The position numbers were made by a program, and so were the translations under genes. Source: Dacryopinax spathularia (Eukaryota > Basidiomycota > Dacrymycetes > Dacrymycetales > Dacrymycetaceae). From it: 64,000 nt of DNA. The notes below the pieces were generated by a model, which made no database searches, had not been told where the DNA came from, and worked only from the letters and a program-made list of their open reading frames with translations. Each line of letters starts with the position of its first letter. Within the stretch, counting starts at the first letter, position 1. Shown piece by piece: positions 54,136-64,000 of the stretch. The stretch covers positions 744,001-808,000 of the forward strand of contig JBBPFI010000009.1 of assembly GCA_037974965.1 (NCBI GenBank). Reading direction: 5' to 3'.

Positions 54136-57100
54136 TCAAACCGTTGCGGCCGCAGCTTCCTGGCGATGAAGCTCATCTTCGAGGATGCGGGCGCGGTTGA
54201 GCAGAGCCACGACATCGGAGCGAGAGCATGCACGCCGGATGAAGGGTGTTTCCAGTAGGGCAGCGGCCGTGGGGCGTCTAGCAGGTTCTTCTGCGCACAT
54301 TGCGAGGAATGACCGCAGCGGTTCGCTCCACCTCTGTGGCTGGCTCAAAGGCGGGAGTTGACGAATGCTTCGTAAGTATTCAACGTCACTGATTTCGGAA
54401 TGGGGCGGAACGCCTTCCAGCAACTCCCAGAGGGTGGCGCCTAGGGAGTAGATATCCACTGCGGTGTTGTATGGTTGACCGGCTCGGAGCTCCGGAGCCA
54501 TCCAATACCAAACGCCGACAACTTCATCGCGGGTAGGGCGCTCCTCGGTCAGCTGGACAGCGTGGAAGAAATCCGCTGAAGATGGGGTTAGTCGCAATCC
54601 AGGCATAAGAAATGGGAGACATACCAAGCAACAAACGGCCGTCATTCGAGAACAAGAGGTTATCGCTCCTTACATCACGATGAACAACTCCCCTCGAATG
54701 CAGATAGTTCAGTGCCTCAAGCACGTCCGCCATGAGCCTAGCCACCACAGCTTCGCCTCCGAGCTCAAGACCTTCACTGCTCAATACGCAGACTTCGGCG
54801 AGACTACGTTCCATCCTCTCCATGCGAACCCACATCTCCCAGCCTTTCATCATTGGCTCTTGGGCAGCTTCTTCCGCTTCCATTCCCTGGATGGGCGACT
54901 GAGGGCGAAGCCACGCCCCGTCAGCGCCCAGCAGATGTGCATGACGAAGAGAAAGCTGGAGTAACGTCTCCCGCAAGGTCGAAAGCGTCGGCCGAGGAAT
55001 ATACTTGTAGGCCAAATGTTGCGTTTGCGCAAGCATGGGCGACTGAGCCGAAGCAGTGTAGATATGCGAATGAGTGCCCAGGGCGATAAGGGTCAGCGTC
55101 CTCGGTGGTGGAGGATTGCCAGGAAGGAGATACGGGGCCAACGGTCTATACCCTTCAGGCAGACTATTACTCCTCCGTTCTTCGTCGTCTTCGCCGTCTC
55201 CCTCCCCTTCACTCTCGAGCCAGTCCTTCAGAGCATCACCAATCCCGCCTTCTTCCGTGTCCTCACCGTCGCCATTAGCTTGTACAACCCTTTCTTGAGC
55301 TGGTATGGGTGGTGATGTCTCAAGCTCTTCGTCAAGATCGTCTCCGAGCTGCGTCTCACCACCCGGACTGCGAGGGAACCGATCCCTCACATCGAGCGGA
55401 GTCTGCGGGAACCGTACGCTCGGCCCACCGGGGCTAGCTTGTAGGCTATTCGCCCTGCTGGGCAACGCACTCCCAGGCGCAAGAGTGAACGTATACCCTC
55501 CATCTGACGTGCGCGGTGACGAAGGGAGGAGTGGATAACCGTTGACAGAGTTGGGCGTCATTGTGGGCGAAGTGACCATATGAGACGGGAAGATCGTCGA
55601 GCTTGGCAGAGCTGCGGAGGGCTGCGATTCCGGCGACATGGTCGCCACAGTGCGGGGAGGTGTCATAGGTAGCATGAGCTGCGCGGGTGCAGGCGGGAGA
55701 GGACGTTCTGCAGATGGAGTCCGGGGCGGAGGCGCACTATGCTGAATCTGCTGGATAATGGGCGACTGCAAGACCGGCGACTTAGCCGGGATGGCAGGAG
55801 AAGCAGCAGGCGGCGCAGCGAGCACAGATGAGGTCAATGCCGGAGACGGTACGGTCGATACGGGCTGGCTGACCGATGACCCGCGAGGGGACATATCCGC
55901 ATATGCACTGGGGTCGAACTCGTCGTCCGCCTCCGGTGTCCGCAGCGCAGCGCTGCCCACAGCAGCTGTGATACTAGGATTCGGGCTAACGGGCACAGTG
56001 AGGACCTGCCCGTCAGCGTCATCTTCCACTTTGGCCTTCTGGACATGCGGCATAGGCGGCAGTGGCGGAACAGGCGGGACGTCCTCTCCTCTCCCTGCGC
56101 CGGCCAGCGTCCGCCGACTGTTTTCGCGAGAGACTGCTGAGGTAGCCAGAGAGAAACCGCTGTCGCTCCGATCAGAGAGGAAGCCAGCATCAGTGTCGAC
56201 CACGCTCTGCGGCGGACTAGCAGGGACGGGCTGCATCCTCCTCACTTGGATCTCCCTGATCGTAGGGAGCTGAGCTTGGGCAGTCGTAGGACTTAGGATG
56301 TTTGGCGGAGGAATGCCAGCGACAGGAGTAGGCAAGACAGGTGTGTCCCCCGATGCGCTGATAGGGGAAACGACCGCCGTGGGGGGCTGGACTTCGACCT
56401 GCGGGATTCGGGGGAGGTCCTTTTCAGGCACAGGAGGCGGTGGGAGAGCAGGCACGGGCGGGACCTCGGATGGCCCCGCGGGACTGGCCGTACTGGGTGT
56501 TTGGACGAGCAGCCAGGGAGCCATCTCGGCGAGCTCTTTGACGTCGTCTTCCTCCCTATCTGCCTTCTGACCGGGTTTCTCGGTGAGGGGCGTACGAGCA
56601 GAGCGAGAACGACCATCGATAGGCGTTGGGGTCGACTTGGGCTGGTGCGGCTGGGCAGTGACGGCCGAGGTGGAAGTATCGATCCTCGGTGGCTGAGGCT
56701 TTGTCTGCGCTTCCTTCGGCTGCTGCTGCGGCAGTGATTTTGGAGAAGCAGAGGAAGAGATCAGCGACCCTCCGCTCTCCCCGCCCAGTCGGCCAAGGAT
56801 ATCCCCAGCCCAATCATCCCCCCAGCTTATCTCGCTCGTCTGCAGCCCCAAGCCCAAGCTGAGCGGCAGTTCAGGCAACGAGATCACAGGCGGAAGGGGG
56901 GGAACGACCGATTGGCGGAGGGTGTTCTCATGCGGAGAGAGGGCGTCCTGGGAATGAGAGGCCGAGGAGGAGGGAGGTGCGGAGCTGAGCTCGTCTTCTT
57001 CCTCTTCTTCTTCCTGTTCCTCGTCGCGGTCGGCCAAGGATGGGGTGTGTGGCTGAGGTTTTGAAGGCGGTACGGGAGGTGGAGGAGAGGAACGAGGATG

Positions 57101-59284
57101 CCGCCCGTCAAGGTCGGGCGTCTCCATCTCTTCCTGCTCTAATTCCCTCGCCATCCTTGCCTCATCCACCACATCCCCCTCTCTCACCCTTCCTTCCCTT
57201 GCGTCCCGCCCCTCTCTGTCTTCACCCTGCTCGAAGTCTGTGCGCTCCCTGCTGGCAACGCTCTGTCCGTCCCCGTTCACGCTCGCACTCGGCTGAGGCA
57301 ACGAACGCCGCTCCTCGCTAGGCGTATCGACATCGTCCGGCCACTCGCTCTTCCCCGGCGGAGTGGGCAACAGCCTCACAGGCGGCTCAGGCAGCACCCT
57401 AACTCTAGTCAAGTCCGGCTCTTTAGGCGGAGGAGCAGGTAAAGGCCCAGCAGGCGGTGGGCGGCGAGGCGGGGTGGCCGTTCTTCTTTCCCCCAGCCCA
57501 TTAGGCAGAGGTGAGGGAGTCCGCCTAGGGACGAGCGGGGCAGTGGGTTGCAGGCCCGTACCAGGCACAGAAGGTGCATTGTCGAAAGAGCTTCTTGCAG
57601 GTGGTTGGGCGGCAGAAATGGAGCGAGCGGCAATACTGCTCCCGCTCGGACTGGTGCTCATTCCCCCCATTAAGCCCACTCCCATCCCTCCTCCTCCTAC
57701 ACCTACACCCCCCGCTTGCCCCCGCTCAGAAGCCATGATCCGTCTCTCCATCCTCCTCATCTCCTCCTCCTCTCCTTCTCCCACTCCGTACCCTCCCATC
57801 CCCGCCCGATCAGGCAGGGGCACAGCGCCGTACAAACCGCCCATCTTAGGTGTTTCTCGGCCGTAGAGCGTCTTGGGCTCCACAGGCCCAGTGCGGCCTT
57901 TAGCCCGCATCATCTGGATTTCCGCCTCCGAGAACCCCGCCTCGGGGAGCTTAGAGGTCCAGGAGGGCGGAAGGCCAGAAAAACCCTCGTCGACGTGGAT
58001 GTTGTGCGAGATTTGGAAGGGGAGCGAGATGGCCGGGTCGCCCTCGGAGGAAGGGGAGGGGGGGTAGATGTCGGAGAGGGGGATTTGGCCGGCTGAGCCG
58101 GTGCCCGTGCCGGAGCCGGAGCCGGAGGGAGAGGAGGTGGTTTGGGGGGAGGAGGAGCGAGGGAAGTTGGTGGTGGTCGTGGTGGAGGAGGGCGTGTGAG
58201 GTCGGTGCCAGAAGGTCTTCTTGAATGCCGATACTCCCGCCGGGGCGGTCTGGGGCGGGGGTGTCCCGCTAACCGCAGGAGCCGAACCGGGCGGCGGGCT
58301 GACCCCACCTCCATTCACTCTCTCCCCCTCTCCTTGCTGCCCGACTTGCCCGGCCTGCCCAGCAGAAGAAGAAGTAGCCCTCCTCACCGCCGGCCCCAGC
58401 GCCCCACCCGCCACCGCCGCACCCCGCTTCGTCAAACTCCCTATCTGTCCAAACGCAGCGCCAATATTAAACCTCTCCCTTCCCTTCAACGCTTGTCGGA
58501 GGGACAGACTATCCTGTCTCTTTGGCTGCGGCAAGGAAGGGGCGAACGTGACGGTCGGTCCGTCACCTCGGGACCCGCTGACTTTCTCGAACGAGCGGGG
58601 TTGGCCGTCGGAGGTGATGTCGGGTTGAGAGCTGTTGCCGAGTGGGACGGGGAGGGAGGGGTATTGATGTTGCTGTGGATGCTGGCCGGGAGGGTAGTTT
58701 GAGGAGTTGCTGGATGAGGGGATGGAGGCGAGCGTACTGCCCGTTTCGTCCGCGTCGAAGGATGACGAGCTGGGGGAGTTCGCGTGTTGTCGTTGTTGCT
58801 GCAGTGCTTGAGAGGTGTTGCTGGAAGAGTCCGCCCGCCCCGTAGCGGGTCGTTTCTGTAATGAAGGGATAGGGAAATGCATCCCCCCTCCCCCCCCTCC
58901 TCCTTCCCTATCCCTAACAACGTCCCCGGCAGCAGTGCTCGGCCTCGGACTAGCCGGCAGGCCGTTCCTCTCCCCTCCAGCCGTCGCAGTAGACGAAGAG
59001 AGCGGGATAGCCGAAGGAGGGAAATAGAACGACGGGGTGAGCGATATAGGCGACGTGTTCGTGTTCGCGTTCATCCCCGAGCGGTTAAGTCGGAAAGTGG
59101 GGTCGAGTAAGTGAGGGTCTTTAGGTGGAGGAGGGGGAGGTGGGGCGGCTCCTTCTTCTCTCTGCCCTGAAAGTGGTGGTGGTGGTGGGTCGTCCGACGT
59201 CGAGGGTGATGAGGAAGGATGAGAAGGATGAGGGTCGGCTGAGGATGGCGGTGAGGACGGTTTGAGCCGAGCGAGCAGGGACAT
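54136..59284 (-). CDS. Large disordered protein with degenerate STE/PAK-like kinase domain
   Basis: Two exons, 59,284-54,625 and 54,575-54,136, join in phase across a 49-nt intron, giving 1,699 residues. Residues 1-~1375 are Pro/Ser-rich and disordered, with many PxxP and acidic stretches. The C-terminal ~300 residues are a kinase fold: a weak Gly loop (L-G-T-H-S-H-I, ~1403), a candidate beta-3 Lys (A-Y-K-Y-I, ~1427), catalytic loop H-R-D-V-R-S-D-N (~1535), D-F-F instead of D-F-G (~1555), W-M-A-P-E-L (~1580) and D-I-Y-S-L-G-A-T-L-W-E-L. The loop resembles the PAK/STE20 H-R-D-I-K-S-D-N, but its Lys is Arg. The ATP and Mg contacts (K, N, D) remain, so activity is uncertain; it may be a scaffold or weak kinase. 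The ATG at 59,284 is the first in this frame. Confidence 0.87.
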
Positions 59285-61487
59285 CACGGTGGCGCAGCAG
59301 CAGCTCTCTCAGGAGTACAGTATAGCGTGTCGTCTGTATCGTCTCCCTCTCCTCTAGTCCCGGCTGATCGCAGCCTCGTGTCCCGTTCCCGTTCCGCTCC
59401 CGACTGATGAACCGATCGACTCAGGCACACGCTAGCCTCGGGTATCGGCGAGGTCCAGAACCGTGTGAGCGGGGAGAGGGAGTGAATAGACAATAGAAAG
59501 ATGGAAGGTGCGGCGACGGCGACGGGATGATGGCGGCTACGTGTGTGTGAGAGTGAGTGAGGGGGGATGCGGTGGCAAACTTGAGTGGTGAGGAAGGGGT
59601 GGGCGCTAGTCTGAGGGCCGTCGTCGGAGTTGAGCCGCGCGGGGGGGCGATACGCTTTGGGCCGACTCGGAGGCGGGTGTATCGCCGTGTGCTGTGTGCT
59701 GGCCGGTGTTCAAAGTGGACTATGGAAGGGTGGGGTGGGACGATTTGAGCGGCAGTAGTCGTTCGTTCGTTCGTTGTTGTCGGTCGCCGCTGAGTATGAG
59801 TCCGCTCGGTCGGTCGGGTCGGTCGTCACGCACGCGGGTTTCACCCAAAGCGAGCGCGTCCCTCTCCGTCCTTCCTTCCTTCCCTTTCAACTCCGAGCAA
59901 CCGCGTATCACTTTCCCCGCGCCCGACTCTCTGGCTCGCAGGAGGGCCGTATATGCGGGCCTTGATATGGTGAGCTGGGCGGCGTATGGTCTGCGTACGG
60001 GTGTGCGGCGTGTGCGGCGTGTGCACGTCGACGACCCCTTGCCCTTCCTTCCACCTCGGTCGGCCTGCACAGCTCTCGCTCACACATCCCTTTCGGGGTC
60101 CCGACACGCGGCGCGACAACCGTGAGGCTGCGTGCGGCCAGGCCAAAAGGGGTCAAAGGAACGGAAGCATTGGACCCCGGAACGCAGTGAGGACGTGTCA
60201 TTCCTCCGAGTCTTTGATGGCCTCGAGTTCTCTTCAAGTCCTCTGTTTTCTCTGTCTGGCTCAGTTGGGATTGTTGATCGATTTGAGCCGGTTTACGAAG
60301 GTGGGTGTTGATGGAGTGTCATAAGCCTTTCAGGGTTCCTGCCCCAGCTGAGAGACTTATGGCGGATACTCTCCGGACGCACTCGATGAACGAACAAGCG
60401 GGCAAGCAAGCACCTGCACGAATTGGGATTTCTGGCACAGAACACATATGCCTGTGCAACACCACTCCAGTCAAACACTCCAGCAAGCCCTAGGACGCTG
60501 CGTGGCAATTCGCCGATCCGCTCTTCATGCCTACCTGTATGTCCGCGCATCTCTTCCCCGGTAAAAGATACTCTCCTCATCACCGCTATCCGCCCGGGTA
60601 GAGGGCGGACAGTGGTGATGAAGAGACGATCGCTCCGCCGTCCTGCAGTGTAAGGTACAGATCAGAAAGACTCAGGCGGCGCTGGGCTGGAATGGACATT
60701 ACTGTGACCGAGTTCGAGGCTCAGCTGGTGAACAAGTGATACTTTGAGCACACAGATCCAAGATCATTGGATTTGCCTGTCTGGAAGTGATCAAGCTTCG
60801 ATTCCAATCGATCATTGAACTGTTATGGCCAACAATGGTCGACCATTGTTCAGCGTCAGATCACACAACCAGGAGGGGACATGAAGCAGGCTCGAGTTAG
60901 CCAGGCGATAGACATCGTCTATTCACGGTTCCCACCTGCTACCTGCTGGCCGAAGAACAGTCACGCTCCCCACCCATCCTGCACATATTCCCCCGAGTTG
61001 GCCGTTGTCTGTACTGTAGGACCGAGGCACTGCGTTGTTTTCCTTCTACGACCCCCACTTTCCCTGTGAGCCGTCCCAGCCAAACAAGGCATCCCTCACG
61101 TCAAAGGGAGAATACGGACTACCCTCCCAAACCTCGGGAAGTTTGCGTCTGCCAGGCACGGGGGGTGATCCTTCCCCCGAGGGGAAAAGCGGGGAATGAG
61201 ACGTGAGATTGTTGGATGCCGGAAGATCCCGGGAGGGTGGGAGACTGAGGGGTTGGGACGGGCCAAGCACAGCTGCTGGGGAGATGGGACCTGAAGAACT
61301 TGACGAGGAGATCTGGATGTGGCCGATGTAAAGTGGAATAGCAGATGGAGATCAAATCATCTTGTAGCAGATCAACAGCGTCGAAAGCAGTTGCTGATTG
61401 TAAGCCTAAAGCAAACAATATGATCAACATCAATCAATCCTGAGAAAAGCGGGGCCCCAACACCGCGGCCATAGCCCAGCAAACCAG
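59285..61487. other. Intergenic, divergent promoter regions
   Basis: About 2.2 kb between the divergent kinase-like gene and malate dehydrogenase. The left half is GC- and pyrimidine-rich, with GGTCGGTC/GTTCGTTC short repeats near 59,760-59,825, suiting a promoter and 5' UTR. No tRNA, rRNA or credible open frame was found. Confidence 0.4.
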
Positions 61488-61492
61488 CCAAT
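61488..61492 (+). promoter_or_regulatory. CCAAT box upstream of malate dehydrogenase
   Basis: AGCCAATCGC lies about 265 nt upstream of the start codon. In fungi the CCAAT-binding (HAP) complex regulates many respiratory and TCA-cycle genes. A single five-base match is weak evidence, strengthened slightly by position and by the target type. Confidence 0.3.
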
Positions 61493-61754
61493 CGCAGGCG
61501 TCCAAAGGCAGTCCTCGGTCGTCGGACCCCACGTGAACCCTTCGAGGGACGGAAGGCTTGGGTGAGCGGTGAGCGTGATTGCGAGCTCGCTGCTAAGTAG
61601 TCGGCTAAAGCACCCGCCAGCGGCCGAATTCCCCACCCAAATAACGCCCACCCTCTCGTCTGTCCCTCTGCACATCGCGCTCCCACCGTCTAACGACCAC
61701 CCCTCGCCCTTTTCTCCTTGTTGTTCCTACTCGAACGTATTGCACATTGTTAAG

Positions 61755-63120
61755 ATGGTCAAGGCTGTTGTGCTTGGTGCCGCTGGTACGTACTTCACAG
61801 CGCTCGGAGGATCTTCGGAGTAGAGTAGGTGGGGCTAACGTGTATGCGCTCGCAATGCAGGTGGGATCGGCCAACCGCTCTCCCTTCTCCTGAAGAACAA
61901 CCAGCTCGTCACTTCCGTACGATCTCCTACAGCTTTCATCATATGGTTCGACGCTGACACGGGTGCAGCTCGCCCTGTATGATATCGTCAACGCCCCCGG
62001 TGTGGCCGTCGACCTGTCGCATATCAACACTCCCGCCAAGGTGGAGGGCTTCCTCCCCCCCAACGACGGGCTGAAGCGCGCACTCGAGGGCGCAGAGCTC
62101 GTCGTCATCCCTGCTGGTGTCCCGCGGAAGCCTGGGGTGCGTCCTCCCTCATCCAGCATACGTTTCTGTGAGCTGATGGATTGCCGTTTCTGTAGATGAC
62201 CCGTGATGATCTCTTCAAGGTGCGCTTTCTGATCACGAGTATTTTGAGCAACGTTGATGATTTCTTTTGCTTTTGGTAGATCAACGCTGGGATTGTCCGC
62301 GATCTCGCTACGGGCATCGCGACCACCGCGCCCAAGGCCTTCGTCCTCGTCATCTCCAACCCGGTCAACTCGACCGTCCCTATCGTCGCCGAAGTATTCA
62401 AGAAGCACGGCGTGTTCGACCCCAAGCGGATTTTCGGCGTAACGACGCTCGACGTCGTCCGCGCCTCGACCTTCGCCGCCGAAGCCGTTAAGGACCCGTC
62501 GCTCGCGAGCAAGCTCGTCATCCCGGTCTTTGGTGGCCATTCGGGAGTAACCATTCTCCCGATCTTTTCGCAGGCTAAACCGCCCCTCCCGGCCTCGTTC
62601 CTCGAGAACAAGGAGCAGCTCGAGGCGATCACCCATCGTGTGCGCTACGGCGGGGACGAGGTCGTGAAGGCCAAGGACGGCGCTGGGTCCGCTACGCTCT
62701 CGATGGCCTACGCGGGCGCAAGCTTCGTCGAGAAGGTCCTCCGCGCGATCAGCGGAGAGAAGGGCGTCGTCGCTCCGACGTTCGTCTTCCTCGAGGCTGA
62801 CCCGGCGGGCGCATCGACGATCAAGCAGGAGATCGGGGCCGACCTTCCTTACTTCTCCGTCAATGTTGAGCTCGGGGTACGCGCATGCATCTTCCGTCGT
62901 GTTAACCCGACTCTGACCATGTTCTGTAGCCCTCTGGCGTGGAGAAGATCCTCCCGATCGGCAAGGTCACCGAATACGAGAAGAGCCTGATCTCAGGCGC
63001 GATCTCCGAGCTCGAGACGAACATCAAGACCGTAAGTCCTCCTACCATTCTGATTTCCATTCACTTCAAACTAATATGTCGTTGCAGGGCGTTTCCTTCA
63101 TCGAGGGTGCCAAGCTCTAA
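61755..63120 (+). CDS. NAD-dependent malate dehydrogenase
   Basis: Seven exons (61,755-61,785; 61,861-61,916; 61,969-62,136; 62,196-62,219; 62,280-62,876; 62,930-63,031; 63,088-63,120) join in phase to 336 residues, typical for the family. It interconverts malate and oxaloacetate with NAD. Visible motifs: the NAD-binding loop [10 protein letters not shown] near the N terminus, [11 protein letters not shown] (substrate Arg), [17 protein letters not shown] (catalytic Asp/Arg) and G-G-H-S-G (catalytic His). The protein starts directly with V-K-A-V-V-L-G without a presequence, so it is not an obvious mitochondrial form. It ends in A-K-L, matching the PTS1 consensus, which suggests a peroxisomal or dual cytosolic/peroxisomal enzyme of the glyoxylate cycle. 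Exon 4 is only 24 nt (M-T-R-D-D-L-F-K). Confidence 0.96.
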
Positions 63121-63581
63121 GCAGCTGCTGCGGGTCTGAACTAGCAATTAAAGGGGAAAAAATAGAATGTAGCAGATGTCGCGTATGAGGAATGAGATTT
63201 GTTGATCATTTCATTCAGCATCGAGATCTAACCATGCCTGTCCGGGTGCGAGTGGTATAACGTGGGCATGATATGATAACAGTCCGCGATATGGCGATAT
63301 GGAAATGCAAGGATGCTGCGATGCTATTATCGACCTATGCGAGCTATGCGATAGATCATCAACAGAAGCGAGAAATGAATGCGATGCGTTTCGATGAGAT
63401 GAAATCAATCAATCAACCAACCAACTAACGCAGGCTCAACCTGCCAAACCCGAGGCGCAGCCTCGTACCCATTTACCGTAGTGAAGAAAAAAGAAAGATG
63501 TGCCTTCTAGGTACAGTACGCTTTTGCCAGAACTTGCTGGCGGGGTGCTGATGCTGGATGCCGGGGTCGGGGGGTTTCCGT
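63121..63581. other. Convergent 3' region between malate dehydrogenase and the glucanase
   Basis: About 460 nt holding both 3' UTRs. Short AT-containing and CGATATGG/AATCAATC repeats occur. No gene is supported. Confidence 0.4.
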
Positions 63582-64000
63582 TTAGGACTCGACAAAGACG
63601 GAGAAGTAGTTGATCTGCCAGTAGGCGTCTAAGCGTCGTGTCAGCAGTTGTTCTGCACAGAAAACGGAAGGAAACAAGATGGAGGGCAAGGCAAGGCAAT
63701 GAGAGGGAAGTGAAAGAAAGGAAGTCAGCGCACCATTAAAGTTGCTCGGATCCTGGACTGCCTGACTACACGTGCCCGGACACCCCGCCGCGCCATAGTT
63801 CGACTCGGCCCAATCCCCACACAGCGTCGTCTCGATAATAGCCTGATGATCGCTCAAATACGTATACGGCGAGCAGCCATCCGCGACCCACGCAGCCGTG
63901 GGCGTGCCCCATCCGCTCGGGTCCGGGTTGGGGGACTGCTCGGCCAAGTCGCAGGGTTGGTCGTCGTGCGTCCAGTGCCAGATAGAGACCCCGCCGCCGT
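63582..64000 (-). CDS. GH16 endo-beta-glucanase (laminarinase-type), C-terminal part
   Basis: The gene enters from the right edge, so only its last two exons are present: from 64,000 to about 63,733 and about 63,629 to 63,582, joined in phase across a ~103-nt intron (GTGCGC...CTTAG). The sequence includes Q-P-C-D-L-A-E-Q-S-P-N-P, T-T-L-C-G-D-W-A, G-A-A-G-C-P-G-T-C-S-Q and D-A-Y-W-Q-I-N-Y-F-S-V-F, the conserved Cys-rich end of fungal GH16 mixed-linkage/1,3-beta-glucanases. These secreted or wall-bound enzymes hydrolyse or remodel cell-wall beta-glucan. The catalytic E-x-D-x-x-E motif lies outside the window. Confidence 0.88.
   Translation of the reverse strand, partial: GGGVSIWHWTHDDQPCDLAEQSPNPDPSGWGTPTAAWVADGCSPYTYLSDHQAIIETTLCGDWAESNYGAAGCPGTCSQAVQDPSNFNGALTSFLSLPSHCLALPSILFPSVFCAEQLLTRRLDAYWQINYFSVFVES

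Noticed and set aside
57363-58702. Long plus-strand open frames opposite the kinase-like gene
   Set aside because: They are antisense shadows of a GC-rich, Pro/Ser-rich coding exon; composition is repetitive and no splice sites or motifs support them.
59740-59830. GGTCGGTC and GTTCGTTC runs considered as a CRISPR-like or satellite array
   Set aside because: Only short 4-bp slippage repeats without spacers, in a GC-rich promoter region.

Overview
This window reads as nuclear DNA of a filamentous basidiomycete, most likely Agaricomycotina. The protein-coding genes carry several short GT-AG introns, mostly 45-80 nt, with CTAAC/CTAAT-like branch sites. There is a Tnp2/Plavaka-type (CACTA-superfamily) transposase of the kind common in mushroom-forming fungi, three diverged F-box genes, a multi-exon malate dehydrogenase, a GH16 glucanase and TTAGGG-type repeats. 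I saw no rRNA, tRNA or CRISPR array.

Layout. Positions 1-2.1 kb are gene-poor: a pyrimidine tract, a Ty3/gypsy fossil and a short interstitial TTAGGG array. From 2.9 to 12.6 kb lie an orphan gene, an AT-hook-bearing orphan on the minus strand and, head-to-head with it, an apparently intact 1,260-residue PIF1-family helicase with seven introns, one of them GC-AG. Positions 13.1-16.0 kb hold a decayed, internally deleted copy of the transposon that is present in fuller form at about 34.3-42.2 kb. Positions 16.5-34 kb are accessory sequence: a long disordered orphan, F-box genes at 20.7, 27.6 and 32.2 kb, several hypothetical genes and two tandem-repeat blocks. 

The 34.3-42.2 kb element is the most interesting part. 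All its genes read on the minus strand: a 598-residue protein of unknown family, a Tnp2-like transposase, then two tandem modules, each pairing an acidic gene with a long intron and a small membrane-active-looking helical protein. The 13-16 kb copy keeps recognisable pieces of the 598-residue gene and of one small-gene module but has no transposase.

From 43.9 kb rightward the sequence becomes core-genome-like: a two-finger RanBP2-type zinc-finger protein, a duplicated pair of small orphan genes with conserved intron positions (50.2-52.7 kb), a 1,699-residue protein with a degenerate STE/PAK-like kinase domain at its C terminus, NAD malate dehydrogenase ending in a PTS1-like AKL, and the 3' end of a GH16 endo-glucanase that runs off the window.

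Exon boundaries were read by eye from splice consensus and frame continuity. Where exons chain in phase through many introns (helicase, malate dehydrogenase, transposase, zinc-finger gene) the models are strong. The orphans at 2.9, 23.5 and 29.6 kb have uncertain ends or a frame change.
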